Shown here one piece after another: positions 1 through 9,432 of a stretch of 64,000 nucleotides of DNA. A model generated the notes under the pieces. The model was given only the letters and a program-made list of their open reading frames with translations, was not told where the DNA came from and searched no databases. Numbering within the stretch: position 1 is the first letter of the stretch; each line of letters begins with the position of its first letter. This stretch comes from an uncultured Methanospirillum sp. (lineage in GTDB: Archaea; Halobacteriota; Methanomicrobia; Methanomicrobiales; Methanospirillaceae), in assembly GCF_963668475.1 (NCBI RefSeq), contig NZ_OY764544.1, positions 3,719,986-3,783,985 of the forward strand, in the 5' to 3' direction. The position numbers were made by a program, and so were the translations under genes.

Positions 1-432
1 AGCATCAAGTTTCATCAAACCTGCAGATAGGTCAGAAAACCCTAGTGAATTGGATGCAAAAACGACATCATGGAGAGGGATATCCTGATTGACGATAACA
101 TCTTCCCATCGTTTCCGGATAAGTGTATAATTTGTCAGGCCAGCATCCTGCATCCCTTTCTCAAGGTATGAACTCATTCCGGATGATGGTTCAAGTGCAG
201 TAAGATGAGACACATGATTTGCTATCGGAACGGCAAACCTGCCAGTACCTGCACCCATATCAAGAACAGAGTCAGTTTTCTTAAGATTAAGAGCAGATAT
301 CACCTTTTGAGGTTCTTCAGATCTTGATACTCTTTTAAAAAAAGAGGTGGCTCGTTTATCCCAGTCTACTCCTTTTGATCGATCATTTTGGTGGACAATC
401 CGCCAGATCTCATTGTAATTGATAAGGTCCAT
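1..432 (-). CDS. SAM-dependent methyltransferase, 3' end outside window
   Basis: This is the N-terminal part of a class I SAM methyltransferase; the reading frame is open to the left edge, so about half the gene is missing. It begins MDLINYNEIWRI at the ATG at 432-430. Motif I is seen as VLDMGAGTGRFAVPIA and motif II as LTALEPSSGM, which form the SAM-binding loop and ribose-binding acidic residue in this fold. It belongs to the longer of the two methyltransferase types in this window, which start with a WNELW-like segment; its nearest look-alike here is the gene at 28171-29070. Its ATG shares one base with the TGA of the upstream binding-protein gene (TGATG), so the two are translationally coupled. 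The substrate is unknown. Confidence 0.85.
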   Translation of the reverse strand, partial: MDLINYNEIWRIVHQNDRSKGVDWDKRATSFFKRVSRSEEPQKVISALNLKKTDSVLDMGAGTGRFAVPIANHVSHLTALEPSSGMSSYLEKGMQDAGLTNYTLIRKRWEDVIVNQDIPLHDVVFASNSLGFSDLSAGLMKLDA

Positions 433-1562
433 CATACTTTTTGATTGACTGGAAACTGCAGATAGTTGGCATAGTCAGTATAGACACCATCAACACCAAG
501 GAATTTTTTCATGATGGCATTTCCTTCTGTATCAATGTTAATATCTTTGAATTTTTCAGGATAGAGCAGTTTTCCAATGTAAAACATGTTTATCAGGTTC
601 TTATCATGGGGGGATCCACGACAGTTCGGATAGAACGTATTGTAGACTTTTCCTTCTTTGATAGCTTTTATCGATTGAAGTTCAGGAGATTTTAGGATAA
701 AGTCAACGCCTGAATCTTCAGGGGTAGATGCTGCAATCAGGATAACATCTGGATTCCAGGCAATGATCTGTTCAATTCCAACATTTACATTTCCGTCTGC
801 AGCATCTTTAGCAACATTAACTGCTCCTGCAAGAGTCATTGGTTCATATTTATTGTCGGTTCTGGTGAAGTCTCGCCCTTCCTTTGCATCATAAAAGCCC
901 TTTGTTGCCCCTCTTGTTGCAAAGTACACTTTCTTCTTTTCATTTTCCGGAATGGTACTTGAGATATCAGTTACCTTTTTTACTTCACTGTCAATAAATG
1001 AATTTAAATCACGTGCTTTTTCTTCTTTTCCAAGTACAGAACCGACTGCAGTGATATGCTTCTTCATTCCATCGATCGTATAATCAGGGGCAGCCACAAA
1101 GACTGGAACTCCGACATGCTCCTGGGTCTTATCAGCATCCTTCTCAGATGACATAAGGATCAGATCCGGTTTTAATGCAGCCATCTGTTCCTGGTTGCTT
1201 GTATACCGGGTATTTGTCATAGGAAGATTCTGCAACCCGCCTGGAACAACTCCGCTCCAACAGGCATCACAGATGGTTTTGTTACTAGAATCCAATGGAC
1301 ATATACAACCGGAACATCCAGAACCAATTGTACATTCATCTGATGCTATGAGTTTTGCACCATCGCCAAGAGCTATGACGATTCGTGAGTTATCAGGGTT
1401 ATTTGTAATAATCCGCTCAATTGGTTTTTCGATAGTTATTGTTCTACCTGCAAGGTCTGTGACAGTACGTGGATAGGAATCATCTGCACATATCGGGAGA
1501 ACAACCGATCCAATCAACGCCAAAGCTACAAGAATACGAATAAATCTCAATTTTGTTATCAT
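432..1562 (-). CDS. ABC transporter substrate-binding protein (FecB/BtuF type) with cysteine-rich insert
   Basis: This 376-residue secreted binding protein should capture a metal complex (iron chelate, corrinoid or similar) outside the membrane for a FecCD/BtuCD-type importer. Residues 1-26 form a signal peptide with a hydrophobic core, followed by the family opening TVTDLAGRTITIEKPIERII. The two periplasmic-binding lobes follow, with the typical ending in a Tyr-Pro-Glu-x-Phe segment (LLYPEKFKDI). Residues 77-101 hold six cysteines spaced C-x5-C-x2-C-x-C-x9-C-x2-C, which the other binding proteins in this window lack; this could bind a metal or cluster or form disulfides. No permease gene is next to it inside the window, but the operon continues past the left edge through the coupled methyltransferase. 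Confidence 0.85.
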   Translation of the reverse strand: MITKLRFIRILVALALIGSVVLPICADDSYPRTVTDLAGRTITIEKPIERIITNNPDNSRIVIALGDGAKLIASDECTIGSGCSGCICPLDSSNKTICDACWSGVVPGGLQNLPMTNTRYTSNQEQMAALKPDLILMSSEKDADKTQEHVGVPVFVAAPDYTIDGMKKHITAVGSVLGKEEKARDLNSFIDSEVKKVTDISSTIPENEKKKVYFATRGATKGFYDAKEGRDFTRTDNKYEPMTLAGAVNVAKDAADGNVNVGIEQIIAWNPDVILIAASTPEDSGVDFILKSPELQSIKAIKEGKVYNTFYPNCRGSPHDKNLINMFYIGKLLYPEKFKDINIDTEGNAIMKKFLGVDGVYTDYANYLQFPVNQKV

Positions 1563-2118
1563 AATAAAACCAAACTCTATACTTCTAGAATCTTCAATTG
1601 CATACCATCTATCAGAGAACGTAAATTATTTCATACTTTAACCAGTTACACATCAATCTCTAGTGCAGTAGGGGAGGATGAAATTTGGAGTAATTTTGAA
1701 TTATCTGATAAACGTATTGGAGTATGTAGAAGGATAAATATTTTAAAATTGCTATTTTGTATTATAAATTTATACGAATATTTGATGTGTACAATTTCAG
1801 AGTACTGTCACTTCAAATAGTTTTTTTCTATTAGTGGCATTTTTACGATGAATCATCCCATAATTTACGGAAAATTGGATATAAATTCAATTTTTTTACA
1901 CTTTGAATAATGCAAAAACTGAATGAACCGTCGTTACTATTCTGATAAACACTGTTAATATTCCCTATATTTCACTCCATATGCGAATTATATGAGAAAT
2001 TATTATGAAATGATAAGGGCCTCCAACTCTAGTAAAATGGTGATTATCCAGGTGAGATAATCTATCCTGAAGAATAGATGCTGAAAAAACTGAACCGAAA
2101 TTGTGAAGATATCTGATA
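1563..2118. other. AT-rich intergenic region without a recognised gene
   Basis: This 556-base gap separates two minus-strand genes. It is strongly AT-rich with several TATA-like stretches around 1735-1785, one of which could be the promoter of the binding-protein gene ending at 432. No open frame with a credible start, no RNA gene and no repeat shared with the rest of the window was seen. Confidence 0.5.
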
Positions 2119-2730
2119 TCACCACCCACGGGTGTACTCTTCATTGCAGGTCAGACATACTGGTTTTCCTTTCATAAGCCGTGCACGGTGCTCTGCCACC
2201 ATTTCACCACAGACGCTGCATTGTACCGTATCAAATAACCTGGCCTTTTCCGGAATATCTGGTTTAATCCTCTTCAGTGTAAAAATTTCTTCAGGCCTCG
2301 ATAAGAGAAGACGCTGCACCTGTTTCTCCATCAGTTCATGAAATTTTGCTTCTTCTTCAGGAGTTGGTGTCCCTCCAAATACCTTATCCCGAAGATCTAT
2401 AGATTCCTGATCATGATTCATTGCTTCTTCTGGTTTTGTACAGATACGAACAGCATCAGATCCATCACGAAGAATAAACGACCAGGCATGCTTTCCTAGA
2501 TCTCTATAGATAAGATTCCCTTTTCCGATTGTGCATCCGGTCATAACCTGTATGGCATCTACACCACATGCATCATTTTCTACAATGGCAACTATCTCCT
2601 CATCAGCTGCCCGATCAGAGAGTAATTCTTTCATTGCATACAATGCAGCCTGATATCCATATGCTAGTCCTGGACATGAATGTCCGTGGAATCGAACTGC
2701 CTCATCATAACTTGCGAGATTCTTAGACAT
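2119..2730 (-). CDS. fmdE: FmdE-family protein (formylmethanofuran dehydrogenase subunit E-like)
   Basis: This 203-residue cytoplasmic protein has the FmdE/FwdE signature HGHSCPGLAYGYQAA at residues 15-29 and a second conserved stretch, NDACGVDAIQVMTGCT, near residue 55. A four-cysteine zinc ribbon closes the protein (CSVCG near 170 and CLTC near 194). FmdE proteins co-purify or co-occur with molybdenum formylmethanofuran dehydrogenase, but stand-alone copies are common in methanogens and their role is not settled. Here it is monocistronic, between two metal-uptake cassettes and away from any fmd/fwd operon, so a role in metal handling is as likely as one in methanofuran chemistry. The family call is firm and the function is open. 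Confidence 0.85.
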   Translation of the reverse strand: MSKNLASYDEAVRFHGHSCPGLAYGYQAALYAMKELLSDRAADEEIVAIVENDACGVDAIQVMTGCTIGKGNLIYRDLGKHAWSFILRDGSDAVRICTKPEEAMNHDQESIDLRDKVFGGTPTPEEEAKFHELMEKQVQRLLLSRPEEIFTLKRIKPDIPEKARLFDTVQCSVCGEMVAEHRARLMKGKPVCLTCNEEYTRGW

Positions 2731-3001
2731 ATTGTGATAAACGTAATAAAAAATAGTATATAAATTCGATAGATGCGTAAAAAACGGCGCGAGAGAAGGT
2801 TATATTTGAAAGCCATAAATTGCCTTCATTTTTAACATTCAGGAATATTACTCAAATTATTACAAATATATATCTTTAGTCTTTGACAATGAGCGCAGAT
2901 ATTTGATGAAAAACGGGCATAAAATAATGGAATTCACAATTGAGAATGAATTTATACCCATTAAGATAAATATTCAGGGATTATATTATTTTTAGAATTG
3001 T

Positions 3002-4120
3002 ATGAAGATAGGATGTATTTGTGCTAAAAATATTGCTATAAGTTTGCTATTATTACTGATAATAACAACAATTAGTCCAGTATTTGGGGAGAATAAGACT
3101 GTCACTATTATCGATGACCTTGACAGATCTGTTACTGTCCCAGTTCCTCCGGCAGCGGTTGTAAGTACCGGAATGGCCACACGATTCCTCAGTTACCTTG
3201 ATGATCTCGGCACTGTTATTGCTGTGAGTGCCAATGACGCCTCTACTACACCCTCACTCTCTGGTGCTGCATATAAACTTGTAAATCCCCAACTCCAGAC
3301 TCTTCCGGTTGTAGCTGAAGTAGCCTCATTAAACCTGAATGAAGAAAAAATCGTCTCCCTCAATCCTGATCTGGTTTACAAGTCAGATATTTCAGAGGCG
3401 AAAGAGGCTGATGAACTCTCTGCAAAGGTGCATGCTCCGGTTGTCACCATCCTGAAAGGCGGAATGGGAACAGAGAAGGACCGTGAAGCATTATACCGGA
3501 ATTTACGAATGCTTGGAGAGATCAATGGCAATAGTCAGCGTGCAGAAGAACTGATCTCATACATTAAAAAGACGCTCGCAGATCTCAATGATCGGACATC
3601 TTCAGTGGATAACTCGTCAAAACCAACGGTCTATATCGGAGGGCTTGCATACAAGGGATCTCACGGACTTGAATCTACATCAGGAAGCGATCCAGGCCTG
3701 GCCTTTGTTCATGCCAAGAATGTAGCCCAGGGATCTCCATCATCTGGATCAGTATCCAAAGAGCAGATTGTCCAGTGGAATCCAGATGTGATATTTGTAG
3801 ACCTCGCAACTCTTGGTAATGCAAAAACCGGACAGACCGCAATTGAAGAGTTGAAAACCGACCCGGCTTATAAGAATCTAAAAGCAGTCAAGGATGGAAA
3901 GGTGTATGCAACACTGCCAAACGTCTGGAGTTATGCAAACATGGAAACTCCACTCGCCAATGCGTATTACATCGGTTCAGTATTATATCCCGATAAGTTT
4001 GCTGACATTGATCCAAAGAAGAAGGCAGATGAGATCTACACCGAATTCCTTGGAAATCCACTCTTTAGTGAACTGAATCAGCAGTATGACAATCTTGCCT
4101 ATACCAAACTAGACGTATAG
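3002..4120 (+). CDS. ABC transporter substrate-binding protein (FecB/BtuF type)
   Basis: This 372-residue secreted binding protein is the first gene of a complete importer cassette. A signal peptide occupies about residues 1-30 (hydrophobic ISLLLLLIITT, then GENKTV). The mature part begins with the family motif DDLDRSVTVPVPPAAVV, and the C-lobe contains IVQWNPDVIF and ends with LYPDKFADIDP. The permease gene starts 28 bases downstream and the ATPase overlaps that, so the three form one operon. No methyltransferase gene is attached to this cassette, unlike most others here. Whether the ligand is heme, corrinoid, ferric chelate or another metal complex cannot be told from sequence. Confidence 0.9.
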   Translation: MKIGCICAKNIAISLLLLLIITTISPVFGENKTVTIIDDLDRSVTVPVPPAAVVSTGMATRFLSYLDDLGTVIAVSANDASTTPSLSGAAYKLVNPQLQTLPVVAEVASLNLNEEKIVSLNPDLVYKSDISEAKEADELSAKVHAPVVTILKGGMGTEKDREALYRNLRMLGEINGNSQRAEELISYIKKTLADLNDRTSSVDNSSKPTVYIGGLAYKGSHGLESTSGSDPGLAFVHAKNVAQGSPSSGSVSKEQIVQWNPDVIFVDLATLGNAKTGQTAIEELKTDPAYKNLKAVKDGKVYATLPNVWSYANMETPLANAYYIGSVLYPDKFADIDPKKKADEIYTEFLGNPLFSELNQQYDNLAYTKLDV

Positions 4121-4148
4121 GACTTCTTATTTTTCTTTTTGTGCTATT

Positions 4149-5207
4149 ATGCATCTCAACGATGGATCGCATCCAACTGCGTATATACGATACACGCGAT
4201 CAAAGATCCGTGCTATTCTTCTTGGTTGTCTCCTCCTTATTCTCATTGTAATACTCTCAATATCAGTTGGACCTGTTTTTATTCCTCCTGATGAAGTCCT
4301 CAAAACTCTTATGGGTATTTCGGTTACAGAAAACTGGGATACAATCATCTGGGATATCAGGCTTCCAGAGGTAATCGCTGGAATAATTGCAGGAATAGGA
4401 CTCGCCATTGCAGGAGTTGCCATGCAGTCTATCCTGCGAAACCCCCTTGGAGAGCCATATACCCTGGGAATATCCAGTGCTGCAGCATTTGGTGCAGCAT
4501 TTTCGGTAATGTTTTTAAGTTCTGGAAAAGTCGGAGACGGAATTACAATTCTCAATCCATACCTGACAACAGTTATTGCCTTTGCTTTCAGTCTTCTTGC
4601 AACAGTCATGATCCTGGTGCTTTCACGCTACAGGGCAGCATCCCCAGAGGTCATGGTTCTAGCAGGTGTAGCAATAGGGAGTCTGTTTATTGCAGCACGA
4701 ATGTTTCTCGAATATTTTGCATCAGATATCGAACTTGCATCAATTATATTCTGGACGTTTGGAGATCTGTCTAGAGCTGGATGGGATGAAATATGGCTGA
4801 TGGCAATCGTTATAGTTATTGTTGGAATCTATTTTTATCATCACAGGTGGAGTTTTAACGCAATTGATGCAGGAGATGAGACAGCTCAAAGCCTTGGTGT
4901 TGATGTAAAGAGAGTACGGCTTGTTGGGATGGTAGCCGCATCTTTTCTTGCAGCAATTATAACATCATTTCTCGGTGTTATCGGATTTGTCGGACTTGTT
5001 GCTCCACATATGGTCAGGAGAATAATCGGTGATGATAACAGATACCTGATTCCGGGATCATGTGTTGCCGGAGCAATTATGCTCCTTGGGTCAGATACCG
5101 TAGCCAGGATTATTCTCGCTCCAACTGTTCTGCCGGTTTCTATTCTGACATCATTTCTCGGAGTTCCGTTGTTTTTGTACCTTTTATTAAAAGGGTGGTC
5201 AAGGTGA
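4149..5207 (+). CDS. ABC transporter permease, FecCD/BtuC family
   Basis: This 352-residue integral membrane protein has the many hydrophobic segments expected of the BtuC/FecD fold (about ten helices). Family landmarks are visible: IWDIRLPEVIAGIIAG near residue 72, NPLGEPYTLGISSAAAFGAA near 97, and FVGLVAPHMVRRIIG near 278, which contains the loop that contacts the ATPase. It should act as a homodimer, taking the metal complex from the binding protein encoded at 3002-4120. Its TGA overlaps the GTG of the following ATPase gene (GTGA). Confidence 0.92.
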   Translation: MHLNDGSHPTAYIRYTRSKIRAILLGCLLLILIVILSISVGPVFIPPDEVLKTLMGISVTENWDTIIWDIRLPEVIAGIIAGIGLAIAGVAMQSILRNPLGEPYTLGISSAAAFGAAFSVMFLSSGKVGDGITILNPYLTTVIAFAFSLLATVMILVLSRYRAASPEVMVLAGVAIGSLFIAARMFLEYFASDIELASIIFWTFGDLSRAGWDEIWLMAIVIVIVGIYFYHHRWSFNAIDAGDETAQSLGVDVKRVRLVGMVAASFLAAIITSFLGVIGFVGLVAPHMVRRIIGDDNRYLIPGSCVAGAIMLLGSDTVARIILAPTVLPVSILTSFLGVPLFLYLLLKGWSR

Positions 5208-5968
5208 TACTTCACATAGACGGAGTCTCCTTCTCATACAAAAGCAAAGAGATTCTGAAAAATGTGGATTTTACCGTTGATAAAAATGAAATTTTAGGTA
5301 TAATGGGGCCCAATGGGGTTGGAAAAACAACTCTTCTCAAATGCATTAATATGCTCCTTCGCCCATCTTCAGGTTCAGTATACCTGGATGGAAAAGATCT
5401 TACAAGTTCTTCGATTCTTGAGATTGCAGCACAGGTTGGGTATGTTCCTCAACGGATTGAAACCAGTAGAATTACGGCCTTTGATGCAATTCTGCTTGGC
5501 CGACATCCATATATTGGGTATACCCTGTCAGAAACAGATCTCCAAAAGACTGATGCAGCCATTTCCAGGATGGGTCTTCAAAACCTGGCATTACAGTTTA
5601 TCAACGAAATGAGTGGTGGAGAACTTCAGAAAGTTGCAATTGCCAGGGCTCTTGTACAGGAACCGAGGGTTATGCTGCTTGATGAGCCGACAAGTAACCT
5701 TGATCTACATAATCAGGTAGAGATTTTACAGGTCATGAAGCAAGTTACCAGAGAACACGAGATGGCTGTTGTAATGACGATGCATGATCTCAATATGGCC
5801 TTCAGATTTATCGATAGGTTTCTCTTTGTAAAAGATGGGGAGATATTTGCCTGTGGAAATAAAGAGGAGATAACCGGTGAGATGATAGAAGAGGTCTATG
5901 GTCTGCCTGTCAGGGTCATTGACATTGATGGATATCCGACGGTAATTCCTGATATTAGGACCACCTGA
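5204..5968 (+). CDS. ABC transporter ATP-binding protein, FecE/BtuD family
   Basis: This 254-residue ATPase powers the permease upstream. It shows Walker A GPNGVGKTT near residue 35, a Q-loop (GYVPQRI), the signature MSGGELQKVAIARAL, and Walker B VMLLDEPTSNLD with an H-loop in MTMHDLN. I chose the GTG at 5204, which overlaps the permease stop by 4 bases and gives the usual family start (VILHIDGVSFSYKSKEIL); an upstream extension would only read through the permease gene. It is the last gene of the three-gene cassette and converges on the nickel-type operon. Confidence 0.92.
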   Translation: MILHIDGVSFSYKSKEILKNVDFTVDKNEILGIMGPNGVGKTTLLKCINMLLRPSSGSVYLDGKDLTSSSILEIAAQVGYVPQRIETSRITAFDAILLGRHPYIGYTLSETDLQKTDAAISRMGLQNLALQFINEMSGGELQKVAIARALVQEPRVMLLDEPTSNLDLHNQVEILQVMKQVTREHEMAVVMTMHDLNMAFRFIDRFLFVKDGEIFACGNKEEITGEMIEEVYGLPVRVIDIDGYPTVIPDIRTT

Positions 5969-6004
5969 TCGCTTGGGAAAAATTGGATATCACCCAATCA
6001 AACC

Positions 6005-6880
6005 TCAAAAAACAATCGAATCAGATTTGGGATCCATCAGATCCCGGATCTCACTCCCTATTAGGTTGGTTGAGAGTACAAACAGGACAATCATTACCCC
6101 TGCTGACAGGGTGATGAGCGGAGCTTTGCTCATATATGGAAGACCCTGGTTCATAATCGTCCCCCATTCAGCTGTCGGAGGCTGAATCCCGAGTCCTAAA
6201 AAGCCCAAACCAGCGATAGAGATAATTTTCCCACCAAGCCCGAGTGTTGCTATTTCCATGATCGGGGCCAATGAATTTGGCAGGATATGTTGAAAAATAA
6301 TATAGCGATCTCCTGCTCCAAGCGCCCGTGCACTTGTTACAAACCCACTCGACTTGAGTGATATCGTACTTGAACGAACTACCCGTGCATATTTTGCCCA
6401 TCCCGGAATAGCAAGAGCAAGAATAATAGTCGGCACACTCGGGCCAAGAATCCCAACTAGTGCAAGGGTGATGACCATGGACGGAAACGCAAGCATAATA
6501 TCAGTAAATCTCATAAGCAGGCCATCCAACCTCCGATAATACCCTGCATACAGTCCAACAAATAATCCTATTGCCACCACAATTGTTGTTGTGATTACCG
6601 CAACAGCGAGAGAGGTCTGAGATCCATAAATAACCCTGCTCAGAATACACCGCCCAAACTGGTCAGTCCCGAGCGGATATTCCAGACAGGGACTTAAAAA
6701 CCGGTTTTTCAGAGATTGCTGATCAGGATTATGGGGGGCAATGAATGGGGCGAATACCGCTACCAGGCACATAAGTGCTAGGATGATCAAACCTGCGAGC
6801 AGGAGTGGCTTTTGTTGTATCTTTGCCTGGTATTCGTGAAAAAAATCCATGATTGGACTAATCAGAAATTGGTTATTCAT
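6005..6880 (-). CDS. Nickel/peptide-type ABC transporter permease (DppC/NikC family)
   Basis: This 291-residue inner permease has the N-terminal DppC-type helix, the motif NPDQQSLKNRFLSPC ahead of the LGTDQFGRCILSRVIYG region, and the EAA loop ALGAGDRYIIFQHILPN that docks on the ATPase. It is the last gene of a five-gene operon (nikD-E-A-B-C order on the minus strand) and overlaps the preceding permease by 8 bases. Members of this family transport nickel, nickel-chelator complexes or peptides; nickel is favoured here by the palindrome ahead of the operon. Confidence 0.88.
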   Translation of the reverse strand: MNNQFLISPIMDFFHEYQAKIQQKPLLLAGLIILALMCLVAVFAPFIAPHNPDQQSLKNRFLSPCLEYPLGTDQFGRCILSRVIYGSQTSLAVAVITTTIVVAIGLFVGLYAGYYRRLDGLLMRFTDIMLAFPSMVITLALVGILGPSVPTIILALAIPGWAKYARVVRSSTISLKSSGFVTSARALGAGDRYIIFQHILPNSLAPIMEIATLGLGGKIISIAGLGFLGLGIQPPTAEWGTIMNQGLPYMSKAPLITLSAGVMIVLFVLSTNLIGSEIRDLMDPKSDSIVF

Positions 6881-7814
6881 ACTCCGGTCTCACTCGTGGA
6901 TCGAGAATATACTGCAAGATGTCAACACCAAGATTGAGAAAGACAAATACCAACGCAAAAACAAGAACACAACCCTGAAGAACCATAATATCCCTGGTTG
7001 AGGCAGATTCGACAAAAAGTCTTCCAAGTCCGGGAATCGCGAATAACGACTCGATGATCATAGAACCTCCAAATAGCCACCCGTACTGTGTGCCCAGATA
7101 GGTGATGACTGGAATAATGGCGTTTTTCAATGCATGCCGCTGTATAACGAGACGATTAGAAATTCCTTTAGATTTTGCAGTTCTGATATAATCCTCTTCA
7201 AGTACTTCAGCCATGCTGGTTCTCATCAGACGCATTGTAATTGTACACATTCCAACTGCGAGGGCAATTGCAGGAAGAATAAGGTATTCAAATCCTTCAT
7301 ATCCTGCAACAGGAACCCAGTTCAGGTAAACAGCAAATACCATAATCCCGATAATTCCTATGAAAAAATCAGGTATTGACAGACCAATAATGGATATTGC
7401 CCGGGTTATGTGATCAATACTTGAGTTTTGTCGCATTCCAGAGAAGATTCCAAGCGGAATTGCAATGATACAGGAAAAAAACATTGCAAGAGTAGAAAGG
7501 AGGAATGTTGCCGGAAATGCATTGCCAACCTCTTCAATAGTACTTCTCCGACTTTGATACGAATACCCCAGATCGCCTCCTGAAACGCGTGAAAGCCAGG
7601 ACCAATACTGGATATACCATGGTTTATCCAGATTCATCTCGATCCTCATGGCAGCGACAGCTTCGTCAGGAGGATGTTCGGTATTCATAATTGCCCGGAG
7701 GTTGATAACTGCCGGATCTCCGGGAGAAAAAAGAAGAAGAGCAAAAACCACAAATGAAATTCCAATTAAAACTGGAATTGTCTGTAATACTCGAACGAGA
7801 ATGTATGTTCGCAT
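6873..7814 (-). CDS. Nickel/peptide-type ABC transporter permease (DppB/NikB family)
   Basis: This 313-residue permease starts with the typical first helix (MRTYILVRVLQTIPVLIGIS) and carries FSPGDPAVINLR, six predicted helices, the EAA-type loop (SKGISNRLVIQRHALKNAI) and a C-terminus DPRVRPE. It pairs with the DppC-type permease with which it overlaps by 8 bases. The binding protein gene lies 18 bases upstream, so all are co-transcribed. Confidence 0.9.
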   Translation of the reverse strand: MRTYILVRVLQTIPVLIGISFVVFALLLFSPGDPAVINLRAIMNTEHPPDEAVAAMRIEMNLDKPWYIQYWSWLSRVSGGDLGYSYQSRRSTIEEVGNAFPATFLLSTLAMFFSCIIAIPLGIFSGMRQNSSIDHITRAISIIGLSIPDFFIGIIGIMVFAVYLNWVPVAGYEGFEYLILPAIALAVGMCTITMRLMRTSMAEVLEEDYIRTAKSKGISNRLVIQRHALKNAIIPVITYLGTQYGWLFGGSMIIESLFAIPGLGRLFVESASTRDIMVLQGCVLVFALVFVFLNLGVDILQYILDPRVRPEYE

Positions 7815-7832
7815 GATGTAACGTGAAAAAAG

Positions 7833-9371
7833 TCATGACAGGGAGACATCTTCCAGATGGAAGGCAAACTCTGTCGGATGCATCCGGTATCCCTTCACGT
7901 TGTTTGATGTGACATCCTGGTTTACATAATAACTTAATAATGAAACCGGGGCTTCATCATTGATAATCTCCTGGGCCTGATCATAGATCTTCTTTCGTGC
8001 TTCCTGGTCGGTAAGTGATCGGGCTTCACCAAGCAGACTGTCAAGTTTCTCACTTTTCCAGTGGTATGGCCCATATCCGTTGTTGAATGTCCCGGACGAG
8101 TGATAATCTGCCATCAACACCCAGTCAGGATCCGGGGCATTCATGAGAGATCGTCCACCAAGATACATATCAAAGTCACCACTGTTCTTCAGACTTTCAG
8201 AGGTATCGATATCTACCGACTTAACCTGAACATCTATTCCGATCTTCTTTACCTCATCCTGTATGATCTCAGCCATCGGCGGAAGCTCGGCACGCTCTGG
8301 GTAGGTTACCAGCGTTACAGATAACTTCTCTCCGTCTTTATCCAGAATACCATCGTTGTTACTGTCTTTCCAGCCAGCCTCGGCAAGCATGGATTTGGCT
8401 TTGTCCGGATCATAGGGGTATGCCTGAATGTTCTTGTTACCCCAATAGAAAGATGGCGGGAAGAGGCTTGTTGCCGGATCTCCGACTCCTTCGAGAACAT
8501 AGTTGACAAGATCCTGACGGTTGATCGCATAATTCATCGCCTTACGAACGGCTGCATCTGCAAATGGACCGGATTCACAGTTGTATGAGAGAACCCTGAC
8601 TCGCGAGATCGGTTCAGTATTAACAGTAAATGTGCCTGAAGACTTGTACTCTTCAGTGATATCAGGAGAGAGAATCTGGGCGATCTGAACGTCTCCTCCT
8701 TTGAGCATCATCGACCTGGTCGCTGGTTCAGGGACAACGTGATAGACGACCTCATCGACTGATGGGATTTTTCCCCAGTAATCAGGGTTTTTTACGGTTA
8801 CGTACTTCTCCTTCGGAGTGAATGAACTGAATTTAAATGGACCGGTCGAGTACGGGGTTGAGATATCCCCTTGATCGATAGTAGCCTCTGATAGTGCAGC
8901 GCTCTCTCCTTTTGCCATATATGCAGGCAAAGATGGAAAAGACGAACTCAGTACAATGTTCAGGGTCTTGTCATCAACTGCCTGGATCTCCTGGATAGGA
9001 ACACTTGCAAATGTCTTGGACTTCTTAAGGGAATCTTCAAGAGACTTTTTCATTGCCTTGGCTGTAAAAGGGGTTCCATCATGAAATTTTACTCCATCTC
9101 GCAGATGGAACGTCCATGTCTTCTGATCGCCTGAAACATCCCATGATGTGGCAAGTCCGGGTGAAATGAGAGCTTTATCATTAATGTCGATGAGTGTCTC
9201 GGTCACACCCATACGCTGGGCAATAGCCCCGTTAACATGAGGATCAGTGGTTTTTGCATCCCATGGGGCTGCAATGTCAAGTGTTTTTCCTCCTCCATCT
9301 GCAAGTGCTATTGCGTTGCAGAAGAGAAGAAGGACCAAACAAAAGAAGGTCAGAAGGTTAGCCATCTCCAT
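7833..9371 (-). CDS. Nickel/peptide-type ABC transporter substrate-binding protein (SBP_bac_5/NikA family)
   Basis: This 512-residue secreted binding protein has a signal peptide (residues 1-25, ending AIALADGGG) and a family 5 solute-binding domain. Landmarks are TWTFHLRDGVKFHDGTPF near residue 90, STGPFKFSSFTPKEK, and the lobe II motif AVRKAMNYAINRQDLVNYVL near 275. It is encoded between the ATPase pair and the permease pair of one operon. In NikA-type proteins, nickel binds through a small organic ligand and a His or Arg; the ligand residues cannot be assigned here without a structure model. Peptide transport is the alternative. Confidence 0.88.
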   Translation of the reverse strand: MEMANLLTFFCLVLLLFCNAIALADGGGKTLDIAAPWDAKTTDPHVNGAIAQRMGVTETLIDINDKALISPGLATSWDVSGDQKTWTFHLRDGVKFHDGTPFTAKAMKKSLEDSLKKSKTFASVPIQEIQAVDDKTLNIVLSSSFPSLPAYMAKGESAALSEATIDQGDISTPYSTGPFKFSSFTPKEKYVTVKNPDYWGKIPSVDEVVYHVVPEPATRSMMLKGGDVQIAQILSPDITEEYKSSGTFTVNTEPISRVRVLSYNCESGPFADAAVRKAMNYAINRQDLVNYVLEGVGDPATSLFPPSFYWGNKNIQAYPYDPDKAKSMLAEAGWKDSNNDGILDKDGEKLSVTLVTYPERAELPPMAEIIQDEVKKIGIDVQVKSVDIDTSESLKNSGDFDMYLGGRSLMNAPDPDWVLMADYHSSGTFNNGYGPYHWKSEKLDSLLGEARSLTDQEARKKIYDQAQEIINDEAPVSLLSYYVNQDVTSNNVKGYRMHPTEFAFHLEDVSLS

Positions 9372-9432
9372 ACTACAAGATGGTGATAATTCATATAAAT
9401 GAATATTTATTTGATATTCGTAATAACCTATG

